Part shown: positions 7,150 through 14,843 of the stretch, in pieces
How positions within the stretch are numbered: the first letter of the stretch is position 1
How the letters are laid out: each line of letters begins with the position of its first letter
IMG/VR virus record: IMGVR_UViG_3300027708_000113
Coordinates: 1 to 46,781 of that record
Reading direction: 5' to 3' (one strand)
Source of the DNA: a virus
Length of the DNA stretch: 46,781 nucleotides
The notes under the pieces: generated by a model
What the model was told of the DNA's origin: nothing
What the model saw: the letters and a program-made list of their open reading frames with translations, nothing else
Databases searched by the model: none
Position numbers and translations under genes: made by a program

Positions 7150-7710
7150 ATGAAAGAAATATTTTAAAAATTTGAAAATACAAATTACGAAGTTTCTAAT
7201 TTTGGCATTGTTAGAACTATACCTCATATTGTAATCAAATCAGACGGAAAAATACACCCAGTAAAACAAACATATTTAAAAGCAGCTAAAAATAAAAAAG
7301 GATATTTAAAAGTAGGGTTATCTATTAATGGTAAATTAAAATCTTTAAGCGTACATAGATTAGTAGCAATTTGTTTTATACCAAACGAATTAAATAAGCC
7401 GCAAGTAAATCATATAAATGGAAAAAAAACGGATAATAATTATTTTAACTTAGAATGGTGTGATAATTCTGAAAATATTTTACATTCATACAAAATTGGT
7501 TTAACTAAAAATATTTACGAGCCATGTAAAGACAAATCAAATTTTAAAAAAGGTATAGAGCAAAAGTTTGCAAAACTTGATAATAATAAAGTAAAAGAAG
7601 CTAAACTATTAAGAGAAAGCGGTTTAAGTTATCAAAAAATAGCAAACAAATTTTTAGTTAATAAAAAAACTATGATTTACGCAATCAAAGGTATTACATG
7701 GAAAAATTAA
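7150..7710 (+). pseudogene. NUMOD4-HNH homing endonuclease with a stop at codon 6
   Basis: The frame from the ATG at 7150 runs 187 codons but has TAA at 7165-7167, after MKEIF. The rest is intact: a NUMOD4 DNA-binding segment (KFENTNYEVSNFGIVRT), a full HNH domain (HRLVAICFIPN, then QVNHINGKKTDNNYFNLEWC and the SENILHS helix), and a C-terminal helix-turn-helix (GLSYQKIANKFLVNKKTM). No in-frame ATG, GTG or TTG lies between the stop and the HNH core. It is either inactivated, read through, or started at an unusual codon. It sits between the terminase genes, has its own -7 element and overlaps the large terminase start by 13 nt. Its neighbour carries a 42-nt insert in a highly conserved motif, as expected for a homing target. 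Confidence 0.8.
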
Positions 7711-9197
7711 AACAAATAGTATTCGCTCCTTTTCCCAAACAAGAAGAATTTATAAACGCTGTTTTAAGCGGCAATTATAGTTTTGTAATGTTTGGCGGAG
7801 CGATACGATGATTAGGCGGTTGTAAGTAATTGCAGCCGCCAAAATTAAGTGGTGGAAAAACAGTTGCTTTGCTTTCATTATTTACATTGCTTTCTAAAAT
7901 TTATGCAGGTAGCAGGTGGGTAATTGTCCGAAAAGACATTCCTACAATAAAACGAAACCTTTACCCAAGTTGGGAAAAAGTAAAGCCAAGCAACTTTATT
8001 GAAAAAGATGCAAGCGATAGCAACCAACAAACAGTAACATTTACCAACGGATCACAACTTATATTCTTTGCGGAAAACTTTGATACTGATAAAGACTTAA
8101 ACAGATGGAAGGGATTAGAAACTAATGGTATCGGGTTTGAGGAAATAAACGAATGCCAGCAACAAAGTTTATTCAAAGCATTTGAAAGGGCAGGAAGCTA
8201 CGTAATACCAAACGCAACTAATCAGCCAAAACCAATAGTTTGCGCAACGTGTAACCCTTCATTTGGTTGGGTACGAGACTTAGTTTATTTGCCTTATAAA
8301 GAATATACATTAAAAACCTCATGGCATTATATTCAAAGTCGCATTTATGATAATATTCCACTTTTGGAAGCACAACCCGATTATTTACCTTCACTAAAAG
8401 CCAATTTAAACAGATATGAGTACGAAGTATTTGTTGAGGGAAATTGGGATGTTCAATTAAAAACAGGTGGTGAGTTTTTAAGAAAATTTGAATTAGATAA
8501 GCATGTAAAATATATTTCTTACAACCCAAATACAACTGTTCATATTTCAATTGATAGCAACGTTTATCCTTATATTGCAATAACAATTTGGCAATTAGAA
8601 AAAATAAATAATTGTTGGAATGTTAGGCAAATAGAAGAAATACCATGCGAAGACCCTTATAATACTTCAAGCCAAGCAGGGAAAAAAGTAGCATCATGGT
8701 TAAATAATATTAAATACACCGGATCAGTTTATTTATACGGTGACAAATCAACAAAAAATAGAAATAATATTGATGATAATAAACGTTCTTTTTTTCAAAT
8801 ATTTTTAGAGCAAATACAGCAAGCAAAATACAAAACCGTAGATAAGTTTTTAAGTCATGCTCCAAGCGTTTCAAGTATTGGGGATTTTTTAAATGCAATT
8901 TTAGACGGAGAAATAAAAGAAATAAATATTGAAATAGGGGAACATTGCAAAAAATCAATATCAGATTATATTGAAACCAAAACCGATAAAGACGGCACAA
9001 TGCTAAAAGCAAGAACACCACACCCAACTATTAAAGGGGTAACAATGGAAAAAAACGGGCATCTTTTAGATAGCTTTAAAGATTTTATTGTGCAATGTTT
9101 TTACGAACAATATAGAACGTATTTGAATAGGTTTAACCAAGAACCAAAAACAGCCCCTAAGATTATCTCCCGAACAGAACACCAATTTACAATGTAA
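7698..9197 (+). CDS. Large terminase subunit interrupted by a 42-nt insert in Walker A
   Basis: ATP-driven DNA-packaging motor and nuclease. Codons from the ATG at 7698 give MEKLKQIVFAPFPKQEEF and end FVMFGGAIR before TGA at 7809. The same frame resumes at 7851 with GGKTVALLSLF. Omitting 7809-7850 yields FGGAIRGGKT, a normal phage Walker A, and a protein of about 485 residues, normal for the family. Downstream are a Walker B (NGIGFEEINE), a CNPS coupling-like motif, and nuclease-domain acidic residues (HISIDSN, LYGDKS, HLLDSFKDF), all apparently intact, so the gene looks under selection. A downstream-only product from TTG 7830 would lose half the P-loop. How the insert is bypassed or removed is unknown. 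Confidence 0.85.
7809..7850 (+). other. 42-nt stop-containing hairpin insert inside the terminase Walker A motif
   Basis: Fourteen codons in the terminase frame beginning TGA TTA GGC GGT TGT AAG and containing TAA at 7827-7829. Bases 7815-7823 and 7832-7840 pair to form a 9-bp stem (GGCGG with CCGCC at the base, two G-U pairs near the top) with an 8-nt loop. The exact borders are ambiguous by one base because CGA or CGT would both give Arg at the junction. A stop right after the last conserved codon, a hairpin, a short gap and an adjacent homing-endonuclease gene recall T4 gene 60. Matched take-off and landing codons (CGA versus AGT) are absent. Confidence 0.85.
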
Positions 9198-9203
9198 GTC
9201 TAT

Positions 9204-9211
9204 TATATTTG
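9204..9211 (+). promoter_or_regulatory. Bacteroidetes-type -7 element for the head genes
   Basis: TATATTTG, a perfect TAnnTTTG match, ending four bases before the ATG at 9216. The downstream mRNA would be nearly leaderless and could cover the portal and head genes. Confidence 0.6.
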
Positions 9212-9215
9212 CATT

Positions 9216-9668
9216 ATGTCAGCACCTATTACACAATCAGCATTTGAGGCACTAAGCTACGGTTATTTGACGGGCAAAGACCTGGTTCAATACTGCCCTT
9301 TCCAAGCATTGCAGCGACAATATGCAACAAGCCCCGATATAATTACTAATGGAGTTTATACTGCCTATGCAGAACTATCTAGCAAGCTAGGAGCAACCTA
9401 TGATATGGATGGGGAGTTTATTAAAACAGCAACTGCAAGAGATTTAGTTTCTGTAAAAAGAACTGCTATAAAAGCAATAGAAAATGTTTTAGGTGGTAAT
9501 GCTTATCAATCCGAAAAAATGGGTGATATGATAAAAGAAAACAACGCCGAAATAAAAAAAATACAACAGCAGCAAACGTCTTTAAAGGCTGTACAAAAAG
9601 ATGCACAAAGCCCAAAAGTAGGCAGTATAACTAAACTAACAACAGATTCATTTAGCTTTATTGGGTAA
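9216..9668 (+). CDS. Putative head-tail adaptor
   Basis: A 150-residue, mostly helical protein. An N-terminal half of short helices (YTAYAELSSKLG, then ARDLVSVKRTAIKAIENVLG) resembles connector-type adaptor proteins in which protein-rich helices pack around the portal. The second half is a Gln/Lys-rich coiled coil (AEIKKIQQQQTSLKAVQK). It lies between terminase and portal, where Mu-like phages of Bacteroidetes encode adaptor or DUF1320-like genes. The assignment is by position and helix pattern only. Confidence 0.4.
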   Translation: MSAPITQSAFEALSYGYLTGKDLVQYCPFQALQRQYATSPDIITNGVYTAYAELSSKLGATYDMDGEFIKTATARDLVSVKRTAIKAIENVLGGNAYQSEKMGDMIKENNAEIKKIQQQQTSLKAVQKDAQSPKVGSITKLTTDSFSFIG

Positions 9669-9670
9669 TT

Positions 9671-10987
9671 ATGAAAAAAAGAAACAAAGCATATCTTAAA
9701 GGGAACGGTCAAGGCACTGGTTGGGGAGTACCGGCTAATAAGGCAAAGCCAGCATTTGGCACAAACCCAAGTGTTAACCCTTTTCAAATACCTAGAGATT
9801 CGGGCTACTCAAAAATATCAAGCGTTTTTCCAAACAACTATTACAGGCAATGGGATTTGTTGCGTTGGAGACAAGCTTGTGATAATGCCTTTAGATTTGG
9901 TAATGCTATTGATTACGCTGCATTAGTATCATGGACATTTGAAAGTAGTGGGTTTGTTCGTTTCCTACACAGAAAAATAGAAACTGCAATAGGCAAGGCA
10001 CCGTTTATTTTTGTTAGCAGCACAGGAGAGGAACTGCCACTATGGACGAAAGAACTTTGTTCAAAGAATTGGCAAAAGCAACTTAGACAAGAAATTGCCC
10101 TTTCACATTTTTGGGGTTTTACTGCATTAAATTTTAACCCCATAGATAACAAGATTTATAAGTACCCAATGCAAAATGTGGACGCTATAAATGAATATTT
10201 AAAGACGGGTACATTTGAATATTATGATGGAGTATTGATAGCCGAACAAGATGATTTATTATTTGTGCAGCCTAACAAATCACCCGAAAGTTTTTTGGGA
10301 TGGATGCAAACAATATCTAGGGAGTTTATTCTTTGGAATAACGCTTATAATTACTGGTTAGCAGGTGCCAAAAGAAACGCTTATCCATTGTTAGCATTTG
10401 GATATCCACAACAAGGAACAGCAGAAAATGAAACGGGCGATTTATTTAATCCTTTACGAAATCAAGCAGAAGATTTAGCTGCTAATATCGACCCCACTAA
10501 GGGAGTTGTAAGACCTTACACTTTAAATGATGCAGGAGAAACAGTTTATCAAATAGACATTGAAGAAGTTGGGTCTGGTTCAAAGTCTAGCAAGCACGAT
10601 GTATTTAAAGAGTTTATTAAAGAAAAGCAAAACGAACTTGAAAGAATGATAATATTATCTACTCTTACAAGCGGAACTGGCAGCAACGGTAGTAGGTCAT
10701 TGGGCGAAGTTCACGAGCGCAGTTGGGATGATGTTGCAAGTGATATAATCGAGTATGTTACAAGCTACCTAAATAGCATTTATTTACCTAAATTACGCAA
10801 GTGGTACAAAAACATACCAGCAGGAGCAAAATTTAAGCATGATAGCAGTAAAAAATATAGCTTAGAAGAAATTAAAGTGTTAAGCGATATTATGACAGAA
10901 AACAACAAAGAATTAACTGAAGAGTTTTTTATCGCTAATGGAATAGCTAAAAATTATTTTACTGAAAAAGCGGACGCAACAATTTAA
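9671..10987 (+). CDS. Portal protein (DUF935, Mu gp29-like)
   Basis: A 438-residue protein that would form the dodecameric ring at the capsid vertex through which DNA enters and leaves. Recognisable DUF935-like pieces are the N-terminal wing (RKIETAIGKAPFIF), the long stem region (SHFWGFTALNFNPID, LLFVQPNKS, FLGWMQTISREFILWNN), and the C-terminal SLGEVHERSWDDVASDI segment, which matches the ALGxVH...D pattern of Mu gp29. It lies between the putative adaptor and MuF-like genes, the usual Mu-like order, interrupted here by the SET gene. Confidence 0.8.
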   Translation: MKKRNKAYLKGNGQGTGWGVPANKAKPAFGTNPSVNPFQIPRDSGYSKISSVFPNNYYRQWDLLRWRQACDNAFRFGNAIDYAALVSWTFESSGFVRFLHRKIETAIGKAPFIFVSSTGEELPLWTKELCSKNWQKQLRQEIALSHFWGFTALNFNPIDNKIYKYPMQNVDAINEYLKTGTFEYYDGVLIAEQDDLLFVQPNKSPESFLGWMQTISREFILWNNAYNYWLAGAKRNAYPLLAFGYPQQGTAENETGDLFNPLRNQAEDLAANIDPTKGVVRPYTLNDAGETVYQIDIEEVGSGSKSSKHDVFKEFIKEKQNELERMIILSTLTSGTGSNGSRSLGEVHERSWDDVASDIIEYVTSYLNSIYLPKLRKWYKNIPAGAKFKHDSSKKYSLEEIKVLSDIMTENNKELTEEFFIANGIAKNYFTEKADATI

Positions 10988-10989
10988 AT

Positions 10990-11334
10990 ATGTTATTGAT
11001 AAAAACATTTATAGACAAAAGCAAAATTCATGGTATAGGATTATTTGCTAATGAATTTATACAAAAAGGCAAAATAATTGCTAAAATAAATAAATTAGAT
11101 ATTAAAGTACCATTAGTTAAAGTTAAAGAAGATTATGTTGAATTATTTAATTTTTATTCCTCTTTATGGGGGGGGGTATATCAAACATACTTTGACGATA
11201 TGAAATTTATGAATCATAGCGAAAGTAATAATTGTTTAGATATTGAAAATGGAATGACGATTGCAATAAAAGATATAAATAAAGGGGATGAATTAACTTG
11301 TGATTACCGCTTAATATGTGAACTTTGGAAATGA
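10990..11334 (+). CDS. SET-domain protein (putative lysine methyltransferase)
   Basis: A compact 114-residue SET domain with the three defining motifs: IHGIGLFA (13-20) that binds S-adenosylmethionine, FMNHSESNN (73-81) with the NHS of the pseudoknot fold, and KGDELTCDY (98-106) with the catalytic Tyr. SET enzymes transfer methyl groups to protein lysines; a virion or host target here is an inference. A G9 tract at 11168-11176 encodes W60-G61-G62-V63 in the middle of the gene, and any one-base slip would truncate the protein before the NHS motif. It overlaps the MuF-like gene by 10 nt, so it is embedded in the head operon. Confidence 0.8.
   Translation: MLLIKTFIDKSKIHGIGLFANEFIQKGKIIAKINKLDIKVPLVKVKEDYVELFNFYSSLWGGVYQTYFDDMKFMNHSESNNCLDIENGMTIAIKDINKGDELTCDYRLICELWK
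11168..11176 (+). repeat. G9 homopolymer tract in the SET gene
   Basis: Nine consecutive G bases in an AT-rich genome, flanked as TTTAT-G9-TAT. The reading frame is intact at nine. The same 17-nt context recurs on the minus strand in the Mom-like gene at 43068-43076. Confidence 0.85.
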
Positions 11335-12473
11335 AAAAAATAGATAGTTATATAGCTGCATTAATGTATTTAAGAGATGATGAACTAAATTACATCTATC
11401 AAAATCCAAACGGTGAAATAATATTTTTGCCTATAATGCAGATTTATAACGATGCTTTTTTCCAAGCTGAATACAATAGTATAACTAAATGGGCTGAAGC
11501 TTATGTAAATGAATCACCTACTGCACTTTATGAAAGGTACATTTTAAACTATACTCAATTTTCGGCAGGGAAAACACTAGAGGAGGTTAAAGAATTACAA
11601 AATTTAGTTTTTAATAGTGACGAATCAATAAAACCAATAGGTAAATTTATAAATGATGCCAATTCGTATAAGCAACAAATTAGCGACACATGGCTAAGGG
11701 TTGAATATGATAATGCTATTGGAAACGCTGTAATGGCTGATAAATGGCAACAAATAGAAGAAGATAAAGATATTTACCCATATTGGAAGTATGAGACTAT
11801 GCACGATATCAGAGTTAGACACGACCACGCCGAACTAGATGGAAAAATATTTGAAATAGGTGACCCTAACGGAGATGCAGTAGTTCCGCGTAACTCTTGG
11901 AACTGCAGATGTAGAGCCGTATCTGTAGATTATGGCAAAACTCAAACTAAGGAGCAAAGCAAAGTATTACTTGAAAAATATGTAGATGAACAATTTAGGT
12001 TTAACCCAGCTAAACAAGGAATGTTCCCTAAAAAAGATTGCCCATATATTGATACGCTAAAGGCAGCAGGCAATAAAATACAATACACTTCTCTTTCATC
12101 ATTAGGGGCAAACCTTCCACCATTAGCTGACGTAGCTAATGCTTTTCATAATTGGCAGCACGGGAAAAAGAAAATAGTATTTCAAAATGATAGGTTAAAG
12201 TTAAACGTTTTTTTAAACCCCAACATGATTGATAAAGTTAGGATAAACGCACCCACTAACTACGGTAAAATTGAAACGGCTATAAAGTACCCAAATGAGA
12301 TTTGGGGTAAATGGTTAAATAGCGAACAATTGCAAACTAGATTGTATTTTATTCTTTACGGCAGCGTTAACCTAGTAGTAACTGTTGAAAGCGGAAACAT
12401 TACAGCAGTTGAAGATATGGTTCAAAGCAAGTATAATAAGTTAAAAAAGGGTTTCCCTATCTTTGTAAAATGA
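11325..12473 (+). CDS. MuF-like minor head protein with putative nuclease-toxin C-terminus
   Basis: A 382-residue protein. Residues about 125-210 are the Mu gpF/SPP1 gp7 head-morphogenesis domain: RVEYDNAIGNAVMADKW, HDIRVRHDHAELDGKIF, DPNGDAVVPRNSWNCRCR. MuF proteins sit inside the capsid at the portal. The C-terminal 105 residues (from HNWQHGKKKIVFQ, then AIKYPNEIWGKW, LYFILYG, LVVTVESGNI) are not part of the MuF fold and resemble the PBECR family of phage Barnase/EndoU/ColicinE5-RelE-like nucleases often fused to MuF, which could be injected with the DNA. The toxin assignment is pattern-based; catalytic residues were not verified. Confidence 0.7.
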   Translation: MEMKKIDSYIAALMYLRDDELNYIYQNPNGEIIFLPIMQIYNDAFFQAEYNSITKWAEAYVNESPTALYERYILNYTQFSAGKTLEEVKELQNLVFNSDESIKPIGKFINDANSYKQQISDTWLRVEYDNAIGNAVMADKWQQIEEDKDIYPYWKYETMHDIRVRHDHAELDGKIFEIGDPNGDAVVPRNSWNCRCRAVSVDYGKTQTKEQSKVLLEKYVDEQFRFNPAKQGMFPKKDCPYIDTLKAAGNKIQYTSLSSLGANLPPLADVANAFHNWQHGKKKIVFQNDRLKLNVFLNPNMIDKVRINAPTNYGKIETAIKYPNEIWGKWLNSEQLQTRLYFILYGSVNLVVTVESGNITAVEDMVQSKYNKLKKGFPIFVK

Positions 12474-12964
12474 AACCCCTATCGCAACTATTAGCAGATT
12501 TTAGAAAAGACAATGCAGCCGTTAAGGAAGTAATTGCAAAATTGCCGCGAATAATTGGCAATGCTTCTTTGAAGGCGATTGACACTAACTTTAAAGTGCA
12601 AGGATATTTTGACGGCAAACGCACTTCACCCTGGAAGGAACGAAAGCCATCCACAAATAAATCATACGATGCAAGGGGTAAGGCGTATAAAGGGAGGGTT
12701 TTTAATAGTGCAAATCCTATATTGATACAAACTAATAAATTAAGGGATAGTATTAAATATCAAGCAAGGGCTAAAAGTGTTTTTGTTTATACTAGCTTAA
12801 AAATTGTTCCATACGCACAAGCACATAACGAAGGCAACGGGAAAATGCCACAACGCCAATTCATGCCATTACCAAATAGTGACGGTAATTCGTATATTTA
12901 CCAAATTACAAAAGATAAATTTAATACAATGGTGCAAACAGCTTTAAAAGATTTGAAGGTATGA
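12470..12964 (+). CDS. Mu gpG-like virion morphogenesis / tail completion protein
   Basis: A 164-residue basic protein with the typical elements of the gpG virion-morphogenesis family: an N-terminal helix leading to ASLKAIDTNFK, a GKRTSPWKERK segment, and the C-terminal IVPYAQAHNEG then MPQRQFMP motif that recurs in this family. These proteins join head to tail. It overlaps both the MuF-like gene and the next gene by 4 nt, a translationally coupled arrangement. Confidence 0.75.
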   Translation: MKPLSQLLADFRKDNAAVKEVIAKLPRIIGNASLKAIDTNFKVQGYFDGKRTSPWKERKPSTNKSYDARGKAYKGRVFNSANPILIQTNKLRDSIKYQARAKSVFVYTSLKIVPYAQAHNEGNGKMPQRQFMPLPNSDGNSYIYQITKDKFNTMVQTALKDLKV

Positions 12965-13164
12965 TAGCAAAAATAGAAATAGAAGGAAAAAGCTATAATT
13001 GTTTTATTACAGAAATTAATGAACATATAAACACAAATGGTAAAGTAGATGAAGTGTGTTTAAATATACAAATAATTGACCCTATTGAAAGTATATCTGA
13101 AATATGCAAAAAGGTTAATTCTAATTTTTACCGTGCCGACAAATTACCAATAACACACCAATAA
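12961..13164 (+). CDS. Hypothetical protein
   Basis: A 67-residue protein starting in the last 4 nt of the gpG-like gene. It begins with a beta-rich stretch (MIAKIEIEGKSYNCFITEI) and has no recognised domain. The overlap argues that it is a real, coupled gene of the head operon. Confidence 0.55.
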   Translation: MIAKIEIEGKSYNCFITEINEHINTNGKVDEVCLNIQIIDPIESISEICKKVNSNFYRADKLPITHQ

Positions 13165-13174
13165 AAATATTGTA

Positions 13175-13450
13175 ATGAGATTTGGTAGAATGTATAAAGT
13201 AAAAAAAATAAATCACGAAAAATCAAGTCGTGTAACCAATTTTGAATTGTTTGTAGTTAAAGATATTTTTGTAAAAGAAGTACAATTTACTTATTCAATG
13301 GTTTTATACTATAATGGGCAAAAAGCATTTTTGCAACCTTTTATTTTAAGCGAACATTTAGAAGAATTAAAAAGCCTTAAAACTGCATTTAATTATTTGG
13401 TTACTAGCGTTCATAAGCAACAAAACTATTTATTGACTTACAACAATTAA
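13175..13450 (+). CDS. Hypothetical protein
   Basis: A 91-residue protein rich in Lys, Phe and Tyr, beginning MRFGRMYKVKKINHEK. No domain is recognised. It lies between small head-operon genes; a small accessory gene is possible. Confidence 0.5.
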   Translation: MRFGRMYKVKKINHEKSSRVTNFELFVVKDIFVKEVQFTYSMVLYYNGQKAFLQPFILSEHLEELKSLKTAFNYLVTSVHKQQNYLLTYNN

Positions 13451-13451
13451 C

Positions 13452-14012
13452 ATGACACCCGAAATAACAAAAGGAATACTAGAAGAAGTCACCGCAATAA
13501 GTTGGGAAATATTAACCAATAAAGGCAGGGCAGTAGATGTATTTTTATTAGAGAAGTTTAACGCAAGCGAGGACGTAAGCACTACAGCAAACTTTGTAAT
13601 TATTTCTTTTGCGCCAAGTTCCGGCAATAGTCAAATGTTATTGGGTGGGCTTACAAATATGTCTTTTACGCTTTCAATAAACGTGTATTGCTATTTTGAC
13701 GACCAAGCAGCAAGCAACGACTTAGATGTATCATTATCTTATATAGAGGACTTTGACTTCATTCGCAACACGTTTAATTTGCGAACACTCACAAGAACAT
13801 GGGGAACAACGTCAATGCAAACTGTCAAGGCAACCAATGGTTTTATTGCAGCATTTACAAGTGTTGATGATGCGGACGTTTTACCTAATATGGCAAATAC
13901 TAAGGGGTATAAATTAGTTTACGAATGTACTGCATTAGGAAGCGAAACATTACCTTATCAAATAGTTACAACTAATACAGTTACGGTTAATCCCACAATC
14001 GTAATTACCTAG
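13452..14012 (+). CDS. Putative tail terminator / neck protein
   Basis: A 186-residue protein with the alternating beta strands and helices of head-tail connector proteins that cap the tail (strands around NFVIISFAPSS and FTLSINVYCYF, then a helix at DLDVSLSYIEDFDFIR). It occupies the position after the gpG-like gene where Mu-like phages encode gp37 or gp38-type proteins. It is the last gene before a terminator. Function is inferred from position. Confidence 0.4.
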   Translation: MTPEITKGILEEVTAISWEILTNKGRAVDVFLLEKFNASEDVSTTANFVIISFAPSSGNSQMLLGGLTNMSFTLSINVYCYFDDQAASNDLDVSLSYIEDFDFIRNTFNLRTLTRTWGTTSMQTVKATNGFIAAFTSVDDADVLPNMANTKGYKLVYECTALGSETLPYQIVTTNTVTVNPTIVIT

Positions 14013-14040
14013 TCATGGTTTTTTATTTTGTTTAGAAATT

Positions 14041-14074
14041 ACCCCTTTAGGTTTCTACCTATGAGGGGTTTTTT
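14041..14074 (+). terminator. Strong Rho-independent terminator
   Basis: ACCCCT (14041-14046) pairs with AGGGGT (14064-14069), enclosing an inner TAGGT/ACCTA hairpin, and is followed by six T bases. It ends the packaging and head operon at the boundary with the leftward cassette. Confidence 0.8.
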
Positions 14075-14180
14075 ATATTAACAAATAACCAAATAAAGCG
14101 AACAAGTAAAATAATACTAATAAAACCAATAACGTTAATAATACACCCTTTACACCGTTGAAAATAGGATGTTGCGCTAT
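14073..14180 (-). CDS. Small membrane protein, apparently started at ATA
   Basis: A 35-codon frame beginning ATA at 14180-14178, overlapping the TAG stop of the gene upstream (14177-14179). It translates to a short polar end (AQHPIFNGVKG) followed by one long hydrophobic helix of Leu, Val and Phe (VLLTLLVLLVLFYLFALFG). There is no ATG, GTG or TTG before the helix. The coupling to the upstream stop and the clean membrane helix suggest a real gene, but the start is unproven. Confidence 0.4.
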   Translation of the reverse strand: MAQHPIFNGVKGVLLTLLVLLVLFYLFALFGYLLI

Positions 14181-14599
14181 AGGTTAATTTCTAATTCAAT
14201 ATTATACATACAGTAAAACAAGTTCTGTAATTGATGCACCCATTTAATAGGCGTGAAAGTAAACCATTTATATTCGCATCTATCATCTACAGTTATATCA
14301 CCAGCAATTAAATCTTTGCCATCCTTTTTTAAAATAAAACCATTGTGATAGTAATAAATATCTTCAAAATCTAAAAAACTGCACTTTGTTAATACTTTGG
14401 GGATTAATGGAATAGGTTCACAATCTTTAATATCATAAATATTAAAATCATTGTCATAAAATACGCCCCATTTGCCATTAAAAAAACGGCTTTCTTTTCC
14501 TTTAATAGACAATATTCCAAGTGCTAAGGAGTAATCTTCTATACAAATAAATTCATTAGTTGGCTTATGTAAAAACCAATTATTTGACATTATTTTCAT
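14177..14599 (-). CDS. Phage hypothetical protein with C-terminal HQLQNL motif
   Basis: A 140-residue protein. It carries two features of a family that I recognise from Bacteroidetes phages but cannot name: a central CEPIPLIPKVLTKCSF segment and the C-terminal VHQLQNLFYCMYNIELEI. The gene at 36658-37056 has the same C-terminal motif. Its start could be ATG 14599 or ATG 14590. It belongs to a leftward three-gene cassette inside the structural region. Confidence 0.6.
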   Translation of the reverse strand: MKIMSNNWFLHKPTNEFICIEDYSLALGILSIKGKESRFFNGKWGVFYDNDFNIYDIKDCEPIPLIPKVLTKCSFLDFEDIYYYHNGFILKKDGKDLIAGDITVDDRCEYKWFTFTPIKWVHQLQNLFYCMYNIELEINL

Positions 14600-14817
14600 T
14601 TTACTACTTCTATTTTCTTGCTTTTAAATAATCTTCTATCTACTTCTACATATTCGCCGCTTTTTCGACAAAATACTTTTATTGTGGGGTCACAACTAGC
14701 AACTGGAGCAGACAACGCCACAACTATATCATTTGAACTTAAGCCCTTGTCTTTATACTCATTTATTTTTTTCTTTTGGTATTCAGATATAACAATTTGA
14801 AATAACAGTTTAGCCAT
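14596..14817 (-). CDS. Hypothetical protein
   Basis: A 73-residue Lys-rich protein beginning MAKLLFQIVISEYQKKK. I chose the ATG at 14817 because the longer frame to 14934 would cross the leftward promoter (14851-14844) and the start of the capsid gene. It overlaps the next gene by 4 nt, so the two are coupled. Confidence 0.6.
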   Translation of the reverse strand: MAKLLFQIVISEYQKKKINEYKDKGLSSNDIVVALSAPVASCDPTIKVFCRKSGEYVEVDRRLFKSKKIEVVK

Positions 14818-14843
14818 AAATAAAAGTCTTACCTTTTGAAATG

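Noticed and set aside
7797-7856. T4-style bypass from GGA 7797 to GGA 7854
   Set aside because: The matched GGA codons are tempting, but the product would read FGG-KT and lose AIRGG of Walker A. The 42-nt gap gives the conserved motif instead.
7830-9197. Large terminase as a complete gene starting at TTG 7830
   Set aside because: That start lies inside the hairpin insert and would leave out the conserved N-terminal 37 residues and half of the P-loop, which are encoded in the same frame directly upstream.
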